Of a stretch of DNA of 21,292 nucleotides, positions 1 through 6,259 are shown in pieces. The stretch is from Clostridia bacterium (GTDB taxonomy: Bacteria; Bacillota; Clostridia; Oscillospirales; CAG-382). Below the pieces are notes generated by a model. That model saw only the letters and a program-made list of their open reading frames with translations, had not been told where the DNA came from and searched no databases. Numbering within the stretch: the stretch's first letter is position 1; each line of letters begins with the position of its first letter. The stretch is taken from NCBI GenBank assembly GCA_900757905.1, contig CAAEPN010000117.1, forward strand, positions 1 to 21,292. The letters run 5' to 3'. Made by a program: the position numbers and the translations under genes.

Positions 1-151
1 GGCAGTGGAGGTGGCGGTGGAGATGAATAAGAACCGTGATCTTGGTATCCCTGTGCCGGATTATGTAGACGAAAATGTCTCCGATAAGGTCGTTAAGATC
101 ATCCAAAGCTATACCGGTGTGGTTGATAAGATGGTGTGGAGGAAGTATTAA
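1..151 (+). CDS. C-terminal fragment, probable UDP-N-acetylglucosamine 2-epimerase
   Basis: The reading frame is open from the window edge (first full codon at base 2) and ends at TAA 149-151, giving about 49 residues. The visible end contains PVPDYVDENVSDKVVKII followed by QSYTGVVDKMVWRKY. From memory, this kind of end (NVS-KVVRII-SYT--VN--VWKK) is typical of WbpI/CapP-type non-hydrolysing UDP-GlcNAc 2-epimerases, which make sugar precursors for capsule and O-antigen. The catalytic part lies outside the window, so no active-site residue can be checked. A polysaccharide role would fit the cpsBCD genes about 3 kb away, although those are on the opposite strand. The family call is a recollection of C-terminal sequence only; another nucleotide-sugar enzyme is possible. 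Confidence 0.5.
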   Translation, partial: AVEVAVEMNKNRDLGIPVPDYVDENVSDKVVKIIQSYTGVVDKMVWRKY

Positions 152-191
152 ATAACATCCGTCCATTCATTAAACCTCATAAAAACAATAA

Positions 192-226
192 AAGACCTCT
201 GCTTCTTATAAAGAAGCAGAGGTCTT
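192..226. terminator. Bidirectional Rho-independent terminator
   Basis: There is a perfect 16-bp inverted repeat (192-207 and 211-226, arms AAGACCTCTGCTTCTT) with a 3-nt loop. It is flanked by A-rich sequence on the left and a short AT-rich stretch on the right. It lies between the convergent epimerase fragment and the GGGtGRT gene, so it can end transcription from both sides. Confidence 0.9.
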
Positions 227-265
227 AAATTTACTTAAAAAGCCTTAATACAAGTCTTTGCGGAA

Positions 266-1264
266 TTACTTGGAAGCTTCTTCCACAGCAACTGCACAAG
301 CAACAGTAGCGCCAACCATCGGGTTGTTGCCCATACCGATAAGACCCATCATTTCAACGTGAGCCGGAACGGAGGACGAACCTGCGAACTGTGCGTCGGA
401 GTGCATTCTGCCCATGGTGTCGGTCAAACCGTAAGAGGAAGGACCAGCAGCCATATTATCCGGATGAAGGGTACGACCCGTACCACCGCCGGAAGCAACC
501 GAGAAATACTTCACGCCGTTTTCCACACACCACTTCTTGTAGGTGCCGGCAACCGGATGCTGGAAGCGAGTCGGGTTGGTGGAGTTACCGGTGATCGAAA
601 CGCCAACGTTTTCGAGCTTCATGATGGCAACGCCTTCGCAGACATCATCAGCACCATAGCATTTAACATCCGCACGCGGACCCTTGGAGTAGGGAACTTC
701 CTTGATGACCTTAACCTGTTCGGTATAGTGGTCAAATTCAGTCTCTACATAGGTGAAGCCGTTGATACGGGAAATGATGAAAGCGGCGTCTTTGCCGAGA
801 CCGTTTAAGATAACGCGAAGCGGCTTTACGCGAACCTTGTTTGCGTTGAGCGCAATCTTGATAGCACCCTCAGCAGCAGCAAAGGATTCATGACCGGCAA
901 GGAAGCAGAAGCATTCGGTTTCTTCCGAAAGAAGCATCTTGCCGAGGTTGCCGTGGCCGAGACCAACCTTGCGGTTGTCTGCAACCGAACCCGGAATACA
1001 GAAAGCCTGTAAGCCTTCACCGATAGCGGCAGCAGCGTCAGCAGCCTTCGTGCAGCCCTTCTTGATCGCGATAGCACAGCCGACAGTGTACGCCCAAACA
1101 GCGTTTTCAAAGCAGATCGGCTGGGTCTCTCTTACGATCTTATCACAGTCAATGCCCTTAGCGAGCGTGATGTCTTTGCATTCCTCAATGGAGGAAATGC
1201 CGTATTCTTTCAAAACGCTGTTGATCTTGTCAACGCGTCTTTCATAGTTTTCGAAAAGTGCCAT
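266..1264 (-). CDS. GGGtGRT family protein, function unknown
   Basis: This 332-residue protein carries the family's name-giving motif SGGGTGRTLHPDN (GGGTGRT at residues 259-265). It also has conserved-looking stretches GLGHGNLGKM (about 101-110), CFCFLAGHESFAAAEGA (about 118-134) and ITGNSTNPTRFQHPVAGTY (about 224-242). It holds eleven cysteines (40, 51, 63, 71, 89, 118, 120, 202, 209, 246, 323), which is notable for a cytosolic protein and compatible with metal or Fe-S binding; that is inference. There is no signal peptide or membrane segment. The start is fixed by AAAGGAGG a few bases upstream. It begins 17 nt after the stop of a NifU-like gene, and members of this family usually sit beside such a gene in Clostridia. 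The biochemical function is not established as far as I know. Confidence 0.85.
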   Translation of the reverse strand: MALFENYERRVDKINSVLKEYGISSIEECKDITLAKGIDCDKIVRETQPICFENAVWAYTVGCAIAIKKGCTKAADAAAAIGEGLQAFCIPGSVADNRKVGLGHGNLGKMLLSEETECFCFLAGHESFAAAEGAIKIALNANKVRVKPLRVILNGLGKDAAFIISRINGFTYVETEFDHYTEQVKVIKEVPYSKGPRADVKCYGADDVCEGVAIMKLENVGVSITGNSTNPTRFQHPVAGTYKKWCVENGVKYFSVASGGGTGRTLHPDNMAAGPSSYGLTDTMGRMHSDAQFAGSSSVPAHVEMMGLIGMGNNPMVGATVACAVAVEEASK

Positions 1265-1281
1265 GATTCATTCCTCCTTTA

Positions 1282-1998
1282 TTAGTTCTTGCGCGGATCG
1301 ATGTACTTGACTGCTTCATCGAATCTGCCGTATTTGCCCATAGCCTTCTTGTATGCTTCGTTCGGCTCGTCGCCCTTCTTGATGAAGTCGGTCATCTTGC
1401 CGAGAGAAACGAATTCATAGCCGATAACCTGGTCGTCGGCGTCAAGAGCCATACGGGTGACATAACCTTCTGCCATTTCGAGGTAACGAACGCCCTTTTG
1501 AGCCGTACCGTACATGGTACCGACCTGCGAACGCGTACCCTTGCCGAGGTCTTCAAGACCGGCACCAATGGTAAGACCGTTTTCCGAGAAAGCGGACTGG
1601 GTTCTGCCGTATACGATCTGTAAGAACAGCTCACGCATAGCCGTGTTGATCGCGTCGCACACAAGGTCGGTGTTGAGCGCTTCAAGAATGGTCTTGCCGG
1701 GAAGAATTTCGGCAGCCATAGCGGCGGAATGCGTCATACCGGAACATCCGATAGTTTCGACAAGCGCTTCTTGGATCACGCCGTCCTTAACGTTTAAAGA
1801 AAGCTTGCAGGCGCCCTGCTGGGGAGCGCACCAACCGATACCGTGCGTAAAGCCGGAAATGTCGGGAATCTGCTTTGCGTTTACCCATTTGCCTTCTTCG
1901 GGAATGGGAGCGGGTTCATGCTTCGGACCCTTGGCAACAACGCACATTTCTTCAACTTCTTTGCTGAGAATGTACTCGCGTTTGTTTTCATTGCTCAT
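1282..1998 (-). CDS. NifU/IscU-like iron-sulfur scaffold homologue
   Basis: This 238-residue protein has a central region (about 50-125) that resembles the IscU/NifU N-terminal scaffold fold. TIGCSGMTHSAAMAAEILPG (82-101) followed by KTILEAL matches the IscU segment with the second cluster cysteine, here Cys85. CAPQQGACKLSLNV (57-70) could carry the first ligand, Cys57 or Cys64. The third IscU cysteine region has no obvious counterpart, so the protein may bind a cluster differently or not at all. The C-terminal 100 residues are extra compared with IscU (about 130 residues). The start is supported by AAGGAG 9 nt upstream of ATG. It is co-transcribed with the GGGtGRT gene, which follows after 17 nt. 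I infer the two proteins work as a pair; classical partners such as IscS are absent from the window. Confidence 0.75.
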   Translation of the reverse strand: MSNENKREYILSKEVEEMCVVAKGPKHEPAPIPEEGKWVNAKQIPDISGFTHGIGWCAPQQGACKLSLNVKDGVIQEALVETIGCSGMTHSAAMAAEILPGKTILEALNTDLVCDAINTAMRELFLQIVYGRTQSAFSENGLTIGAGLEDLGKGTRSQVGTMYGTAQKGVRYLEMAEGYVTRMALDADDQVIGYEFVSLGKMTDFIKKGDEPNEAYKKAMGKYGRFDEAVKYIDPRKN

Positions 1999-2069
1999 GT
2001 TTCTTACTCCTTACTTTTTAATATCAATATTATTTCAAATGAAATGAAAAATAATACGCTTCTTAGGAC

Positions 2070-2654
2070 TTATTTGCAGCAATCGGTGATGACTTCGCCC
2101 ATCATGCCCGGTACGCAGCCGGCTGCGTTGGATTCGTCGGTATCGATGTGCATAGCCGGCGAGAACTTGTCGCTGACGCGGATGACTACATCGCCGAAAA
2201 TCGTCTTTCTGCCGTCGGAATCGATTTTGACGCAGACGATCTGTTTGTCCTTGACGCCCATTTCGGCAGCTGCTTCGGGCGTTAAATGGATGTGACGCTT
2301 AGCCGCGATAACACCCTCGGAAATTTCAACTTCGCCGCACGGGCCGATGATCTTACATGCGCCGCTGCCTGCAATGTCGCCGGATTCGCGAACAGGCGCT
2401 TTTACGCCGAGCGTGCGCGCATCGGTAAGGGAAACCTCAACCTGCGTGGCGCTTCTGGCCGGACCTAAAATGCTGATATTCTTGATCTCTTTCTTTTCGC
2501 CGACAACCGTGACTCTTTCTTCGCAAGCGAACTGACCGGGCTGGGAGAGAGCTTTCTTGAAGGTCAGCTCATGACCGGCACCGAACAGAATGTCAATGTG
2601 TTCCTTGCTCAAATGGACATGTCTTGCGGATGTTTCGATAAGTACTTGTGCCAT
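2070..2654 (-). CDS. pduL: PduL-type phosphate acyltransferase (phosphotransacylase)
   Basis: PduL enzymes interconvert acyl-CoA and acyl-phosphate (propionyl or acetyl) and replace the unrelated Pta in many Clostridia. The 194-residue protein shows the two-barrel layout: ETSARHVHLS near the N-terminus (His12, His14), AAKRHIHLTPEAAAEMG in the second half (Arg120, His121, His123) and MHIDTDE (His169). These histidines are the family's zinc ligands. The length is typical of the non-compartment form, and there is no N-terminal encapsulation peptide, since the catalytic barrel starts at residue 4. No shell-protein or other pdu/eut gene is nearby, so I read it as a free cytosolic phosphotransacylase for acetate or propionate formation. 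The start has AAGGAG 10 nt upstream. It follows the ASRT-family gene after 37 nt and precedes the NifU-like gene by 71 nt. Confidence 0.9.
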   Translation of the reverse strand: MAQVLIETSARHVHLSKEHIDILFGAGHELTFKKALSQPGQFACEERVTVVGEKKEIKNISILGPARSATQVEVSLTDARTLGVKAPVRESGDIAGSGACKIIGPCGEVEISEGVIAAKRHIHLTPEAAAEMGVKDKQIVCVKIDSDGRKTIFGDVVIRVSDKFSPAMHIDTDESNAAGCVPGMMGEVITDCCK

Positions 2655-2691
2655 TGTTCTGATATCTCCTTAAAAATAATAAACAAAAACG

Positions 2692-3066
2692 TTATTCGAC
2701 CGGATAAGCGATTGTTGTCATGAGCGCCATTTCGACGGCCGAGGTATCAAGACGCGAATATTGGGCAACGACCGGCGCGGTGCTTTCCACAAGCATGGCG
2801 TAAGGCGTGTCGCGCGGAATCTTTTCGCCTTTTTCCGAAACAATGCGGTCAAGACGGATGTGATGCGTGCGTCCCGCTTTGCATTCTGCCGTAAAACCGG
2901 TCATCGGGTCGCGATCCTCAAAGTAGAGCGTAAGAGAAATTTTCGCATCAGCGTCGGAAGTGTTGAGTACGCAGACTGCTTCGTGGCTGACTTGGTCGTT
3001 CAAGGACACCGAATGAAGAAAACCATCCGGAATCATCCAGACTTTTTTTCCGTATGCCTTAGACAT
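2692..3066 (-). CDS. ASRT-family (sensory rhodopsin transducer-like) small-molecule-binding protein
   Basis: This 124-residue protein matches the Anabaena sensory rhodopsin transducer family along its whole length. It shows GKKVWMIPDGFLHS (6-19), SHEAVCVLNTSDADAKISLT, LYFEDRDPM, an R-T-H-HIRLD segment, IPRDTPYAMLVES, PVVAQYSRLDT and the C-terminal ALMTTIAYP. The family forms small all-beta oligomers. Comparative work has proposed it as a broad small-molecule, possibly carbohydrate-derivative, binding domain. No rhodopsin gene is present, so a light-signalling role is unlikely. I chose the ATG at 3064-3066 because AGGAAAGGAA lies 9 nt upstream and family homology starts here; an in-frame ATG at 3126 would add 20 unrelated residues. 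It is the first gene of the unit running to 266. Confidence 0.8.
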   Translation of the reverse strand: MSKAYGKKVWMIPDGFLHSVSLNDQVSHEAVCVLNTSDADAKISLTLYFEDRDPMTGFTAECKAGRTHHIRLDRIVSEKGEKIPRDTPYAMLVESTAPVVAQYSRLDTSAVEMALMTTIAYPVE

Positions 3067-3100
3067 GATATCACATTCCTTTCCTAAATGCCTGAATATG

Positions 3101-3115
3101 TCCGATGATATCGGA
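3101..3115. repeat. Short inverted repeat in the leader of the ASRT unit
   Basis: TCCGAT-GAT-ATCGGA forms a 6-bp dyad with a 3-nt centre. It lies between the putative -10 (3157-3162) and the start codon (3066), about 35 nt after the expected transcription start. It could be an operator half-site pair or a small hairpin. No regulator can be named. Confidence 0.35.
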
Positions 3116-3156
3116 GCAATACCCAAACGCGGGCAAGATACCCTTTAAATCACTTT

Positions 3157-3165
3157 ATTATAGCA
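3157..3165 (-). promoter_or_regulatory. Extended -10 promoter for the ASRT-pduL-nifU-like-GGGtGRT unit
   Basis: On the minus strand the sequence TGCTATAAT is a perfect extended -10 element, about 90 nt upstream of the ASRT-like start. No good -35 hexamer is found at 16-18 nt, which is common when the TGn extension is present. It lies downstream of the cps terminator (3245-3270), which makes an independent transcription unit likely. Confidence 0.55.
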
Positions 3166-3236
3166 CATCTTGCAAAAGTAAATGCATATATTTTGTTAAT
3201 TTTTGGGCAAACCCGGCCAGAAAAATAACCGATTGC

Positions 3237-3270
3237 AAAAAGAAAAGCCGACGTATCGTTTCGTCGGCTT
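3237..3270 (-). terminator. Rho-independent terminator of the cps operon
   Basis: A 9-bp stem AAGCCGACG/CGTCGGCTT (3245-3253 and 3262-3270) has an 8-nt loop. On the minus strand it is followed by TTTTCTTTTTG. It starts 10 nt after the cpsB stop codon. Confidence 0.85.
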
Positions 3271-3279
3271 CGATTTCTT

Positions 3280-4020
3280 TTATAAAGTGCGCGGCAACAG
3301 GTCAGCCGCGTTCTGTTTAAGCAGCTCGACGGCTTCCTCACCGGCCTTTTTTGCAATGGCCGCATAGGCCTTGGCAAGCTCCGGCGGTCGGTCGGTTACG
3401 TTGTGACAGTCGGACGCGATGACGTCGATATAACCCTCTTTCAGAGCTTTATACGCGAACATTTTCTCGCGAAAGCCCTCCAAAAAACAACGCGTATCGG
3501 CTTGAATCACACAGCCCATATCGTGCAGATAGGCAAGATTCTTCATCTTTTTGAAGAAAAATCCGTATCGCTCGACATGCGCAATGACCGGTCGGACGCG
3601 GTAATAGGAGAGAATGCGGTCGATGAGCTGCAGGTTCTCGTTTAAATTTTCTGCTGTGTGCGGAATCTCTAAAAGAATGTTCTTTGTTCCCTCAAAGCAG
3701 AAATCGGAAATCGACGGCAGATTTAAAAGCAGACTGTTGATATAAACCTCTGCACCGTGATATAACCGCACCGGGATCTGCTGTTCTTTCACGGCTTGGC
3801 GAAGCTCGGATAATCGCTTTTCGCGCCGCTCGATGAATTCCTCGGGCGGCATGTGCGCCGAATAATAGTGCGAGGTCGCGACGATGTCGGTCACACCGGA
3901 GGCGACCGAACTGCGAAGCAGCTCTAAGCTGTCCTCCAAAGTTTTCGGACCGTCGTCTATGTGAAACAGCACATGCGTGTGGATATCTGCTATTTGTACC
4001 GCTTGTTGGGTGTCTGCCAT
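3280..4020 (-). CDS. cpsB: CpsB/YwqE-type tyrosine-protein phosphatase (PHP family)
   Basis: This is a metal-dependent phosphatase of the PHP superfamily that removes phosphate from the tyrosine tail of the cognate BY-kinase and so tunes capsule or exopolysaccharide assembly. The 246-residue protein shows the family motifs in order: DIHTHVLFHIDDGPKTLEDS (12-31), ATSHYY (48-53), YHGAEVYIN (87-95), LLEIPHT (116-122), IAHVERYG (146-153) and ASDCHN (202-207). The His, Asp and Glu residues in these are the expected metal ligands. Length and order match Streptococcus CpsB and Bacillus YwqE. It is the last gene of the cpsC-cpsD-cpsB operon, 21 nt after cpsD, with AAAGGAATTCACC before its ATG and a terminator right after its stop. 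Confidence 0.9.
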   Translation of the reverse strand: MADTQQAVQIADIHTHVLFHIDDGPKTLEDSLELLRSSVASGVTDIVATSHYYSAHMPPEEFIERREKRLSELRQAVKEQQIPVRLYHGAEVYINSLLLNLPSISDFCFEGTKNILLEIPHTAENLNENLQLIDRILSYYRVRPVIAHVERYGFFFKKMKNLAYLHDMGCVIQADTRCFLEGFREKMFAYKALKEGYIDVIASDCHNVTDRPPELAKAYAAIAKKAGEEAVELLKQNAADLLPRTL

Positions 4021-4041
4021 GGTGAATTCCTTTCCGGAGCG

Positions 4042-4797
4042 TTACTTCTTGTATGCGTCGCTTTCGGCGGCCTTGTAGGCATAGCCGTAGCCATAGTGGC
4101 CGTAGCCGTGCTTGGAATAGTGGGAACGCTTTTCGTTCGCAACGCGGTTCATGACGATACCGAGAAGATTTGCACCGGCAAAACGAAGCGCTTCTATGGC
4201 ACTTTGCACCTCCGGCATAGTGGTCTTATTCTGCGAAACGACAAATGCCACACCGTCCACCTTGCCGACAAGGGCAAGCGCGTCGGTGACAACGTTGACC
4301 GGCGGCGTGTCGATAATGATAATATCAAAATGTTCGCTAAGCTCGCAAAGCAGTTTTTCCATGGCGGAGCTTGCAAGAAGCTCCGACGGATTGGGCGGCA
4401 GAACGCCGGCCGGAATGACTGCAAGATTCGGGAATTCCGGAATGCTCTGAATGCATTCTTCACGCTTGTTCATGCCGGAAAGCAGATTGGAAAGCCCAAG
4501 ACACGCGTCAACCGGAAAATAACGGTGAACGGTGGGTTTACGCATGTCCGCGTCAATGAGAAGTACTTTTGTTTCCGTTTCGGCTAGCGTCAGCGCAAGG
4601 TTGACGGTGGTAGTCGTTTTTCCGTCGCTCGGACCGGCACTGGTGAATAAAAGCTTGCGGCAGTTTTCGCCTTCCTTTGCCGGAAGGGAAAACAGAAGAT
4701 TGGTGCGCAGCGCCTTATAGGACTCTACTAACTGGAAATTGTCCGAACCGGTCACGGTGACTAAATGCTGCTTGGACTGTGTTTTTTTGTTATTCAT
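4042..4797 (-). CDS. cpsD: CpsD/CapB-type bacterial tyrosine kinase (BY-kinase), cytosolic domain
   Basis: This P-loop kinase autophosphorylates on a C-terminal tyrosine cluster and works with the membrane adaptor CpsC to control polysaccharide chain length and export. In 251 residues it shows Walker A TSAGPSDGKTTTT (52-64), Walker A' VLLIDADMRKP (78-88) and Walker B IIIDTPPV (160-167). The C-terminal tail is rich in Tyr, Gly and His, with tyrosines at 227, 232, 235, 237, 239, 241 and 249. The N-terminal segment with ESYKALRTNLLFS (25-37) is the usual oligomerisation motif region (ExxRxxRTNL type). There is no membrane segment, as expected for the split Gram-positive form. GGAGG lies upstream of ATG; the gene begins 15 nt after cpsC and precedes the phosphatase gene by 21 nt. 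Confidence 0.92.
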   Translation of the reverse strand: MNNKKTQSKQHLVTVTGSDNFQLVESYKALRTNLLFSLPAKEGENCRKLLFTSAGPSDGKTTTTVNLALTLAETETKVLLIDADMRKPTVHRYFPVDACLGLSNLLSGMNKREECIQSIPEFPNLAVIPAGVLPPNPSELLASSAMEKLLCELSEHFDIIIIDTPPVNVVTDALALVGKVDGVAFVVSQNKTTMPEVQSAIEALRFAGANLLGIVMNRVANEKRSHYSKHGYGHYGYGYAYKAAESDAYKK

Positions 4798-4812
4798 GCT
4801 CGTGTCCTCCGT

Positions 4813-5598
4813 TTAAGCGTTTGCGGCACGCTTGGCAGCGCTTTGACTGTCACGTGCGGAAGAAATTTCGGGAATCGTGCCGATGATCGGAAGCCCGACC
4901 GCATCGGCAAGCTCTTTTTCGCTCTTGACGCGGACATCGTTAACGTCGATAACAAAGACAATACCAAAGGAAAGGACAGCGCCGAGGAGAACGCCGATGA
5001 TGATGTTAAGCAGATAACGGACATTGACCGGAGCAAGATTTAGACGCGCGTCGTCAATGACCTTTAACGTGTTGAGGGCGTTGGCGCGCTTGGTGACAAG
5101 ATAGCTTTCGGAATTCTCTTCGATGCAGTGCGCAATGACATAAGCGTCTGCCGCTGTATCGGCTGTTACGGTGGCAAGATAGAATTCTTTTTCCTCTTCA
5201 AAGGTGTAGGAGATATTGCCAAACAGCATATCGCTTGTATAGGGATGCGAAAGCGCGTCAGGATTTTCGGCAAGCTTTTCGTTCAGCTTTTCTTCCAAAA
5301 AGCCGGTAAAATTGTGCGTTTGCAAAATTTCTATGTAACTGCTTACAATGAGTCGGGAAAGGACGGTGTTGCGCTGTTCCTCGACCGAGGCCGTCGTGGA
5401 GGCATAGTAAGAGGACGCGTTGGGAAGATTGGTGGTATCGACCAGATATTTGGTCACGGATTGGTATTTCGGCGTTATGAGAAACGACGTATAGTAAAGC
5501 GCCGCAAGGCCGCCGATGATCATGGCGGCGATGATGACCCATATTCGCTTGAGGGCAATGCCGAGCAAATCGGCAAGGTTGAGTTCACGGTTTTCCAT
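4813..5598 (-). CDS. cpsC: CpsC/CapA-type Wzz-family polysaccharide co-polymerase and kinase activator
   Basis: The protein has 261 residues with a transmembrane segment near the N-terminus (about 17-40, IWVIIAAMIIGGLAALYYTS) and a second near 193-216 (LLNIIIGVLLGAVLSFGIVF). These flank an extracellular domain that includes SVTKYLVDTTN and NASSYYASTTASVEEQRNT. The short cytosolic end, VKSEKELADAVGLPIIGTIP, is the conserved juxtamembrane segment that activates the BY-kinase in this family. The architecture and position directly before cpsD fit CpsC of streptococci and YveK/YwqC of Bacillus. AAAGGA lies 13 nt before ATG. It is the first gene of the operon and is served by the promoter at 5662-5690. 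No glycosyltransferase, flippase or polymerase gene accompanies it here. Confidence 0.9.
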   Translation of the reverse strand: MENRELNLADLLGIALKRIWVIIAAMIIGGLAALYYTSFLITPKYQSVTKYLVDTTNLPNASSYYASTTASVEEQRNTVLSRLIVSSYIEILQTHNFTGFLEEKLNEKLAENPDALSHPYTSDMLFGNISYTFEEEKEFYLATVTADTAADAYVIAHCIEENSESYLVTKRANALNTLKVIDDARLNLAPVNVRYLLNIIIGVLLGAVLSFGIVFVIDVNDVRVKSEKELADAVGLPIIGTIPEISSARDSQSAAKRAANA

Positions 5599-5623
5599 TT
5601 GGTGATGTATCCTTTCCGTATTG

Positions 5624-5642
5624 ACTGCCGCAAAAAGGCAGT
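5624..5642 (-). other. Small hairpin in the cpsC leader
   Basis: ACTGCC and GGCAGT (5624-5629 and 5637-5642) can pair across a 7-nt loop in the transcript between the cpsC promoter and its ribosome binding site. There is no U-run after it, so it is not a terminator. A regulatory role is possible but unsupported. Confidence 0.3.
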
Positions 5643-5661
5643 TTGCAATTGTATTTCGTAT

Positions 5662-5690
5662 ATTTTAGCATAGAAACGCAAAAAAATCAA
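5662..5690 (-). promoter_or_regulatory. Promoter of the cpsC-cpsD-cpsB operon
   Basis: On the minus strand TTGATT (5685-5690), a 17-nt spacer and TAAAAT (5662-5667) are present, with a TGC extension just before the -10. It lies about 65 nt upstream of the cpsC start and 33 nt after the stop of the shikimate-kinase-like gene. No terminator separates that gene from it, so read-through from the upstream operon may add to expression. Confidence 0.7.
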
Positions 5691-5723
5691 GGGATATTTG
5701 TGCAAATCGATTTAAATTTTAAA

Positions 5724-6236
5724 TTATTTTTCCATGCCGAGCATAACGCGCAGTATTTCCGCTACATTTTTCTCGACCGAGTTGCCCTTGCAGTCTACCG
5801 TGAAGTCAGCGTATCTCTCATAATACGGCTTGCGAAAATCGTAAATATCCTTTAAGGTCTCGTTGTTTTCGGCGGCGATTCCGCGTGTGGAGCGGTTTCC
5901 GACGCGCCTTGCAATAACAGAGTAGGGAAGCGACAGATAGACGAACACGCCGTTTTCTGCCAAATGCTTCATAGAGCTTTCGCGTAATACCGCGCTGCCG
6001 CCGGTGGCGACTACGCACACCTTGTCCGAAAGATCAAGCGAGCAAATGGCCTTTTCCTCTTCGTCCAAAAGTCCTTTTACGCCGATTCGCTCAATGGTCT
6101 TGTATAACAGCTCGCCCGTGCGGTTTTGGATGGTGATATCGGTGTCGATAAAATCCACGCCTAAGGTTTTGGCAAGAATGACGCCGATGGTGCTTTTGCC
6201 CGAACCGGGCATGCCGATCAAAATGATGTTTTTCAT
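5724..6236 (-). CDS. Shikimate kinase-like P-loop kinase (atypical substrate site)
   Basis: The 170-residue protein has the shikimate kinase fold. It shows P-loop GMPGSGKST (8-16), DTD (31-33), ATGGSAV (77-83), a lid-like RSTRGI (115-120) and RKPYYERYAD (135-144). Aligned by eye to E. coli AroK, the FR of GFRDREE is replaced by LL (Leu56-Leu57), so the shikimate-binding arginine (Arg58 in AroK) is missing. The third glycine of ATGGG is serine. The kinase activity is therefore plausible but the substrate is uncertain. I chose the ATG at 6234-6236 because homology starts there and GAAAGG precedes it; the frame stays open further upstream only inside folD. It is the last gene of the ymfF-ymfH-lgt-folD unit, 23 nt after folD, and no other aromatic-pathway gene is in view. 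Confidence 0.75.
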   Translation of the reverse strand: MKNIILIGMPGSGKSTIGVILAKTLGVDFIDTDITIQNRTGELLYKTIERIGVKGLLDEEEKAICSLDLSDKVCVVATGGSAVLRESSMKHLAENGVFVYLSLPYSVIARRVGNRSTRGIAAENNETLKDIYDFRKPYYERYADFTVDCKGNSVEKNVAEILRVMLGMEK

Positions 6237-6259
6237 ATGTAAGAGCCTTTCAAACGCGG

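Noticed and set aside
2032..2045. ATTTC-AAAT-GAAAT dyad upstream of the NifU-like gene as an operator
   Set aside because: Very AT-rich surroundings make a 5-bp dyad likely by chance, and no convincing promoter is seen beside it.
1514..2047. Long plus-strand open frame of 177 codons opposite the NifU-like gene
   Set aside because: It is antisense to a well-recognised gene, matches no family and has no ribosome binding site; such mirror frames follow from the codon use of the real gene.
2070..2654. PduL as sign of a bacterial microcompartment
   Set aside because: No shell proteins or signature enzymes nearby and no N-terminal encapsulation peptide.
3961..4587. 208-codon plus-strand frame opposite cpsD
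   Set aside because: Antisense shadow of a clear BY-kinase gene; composition is unlike a real protein.
5128..5673. 181-codon plus-strand frame opposite cpsC
   Set aside because: Shadow of cpsC; no family similarity and it runs through the cpsC promoter.
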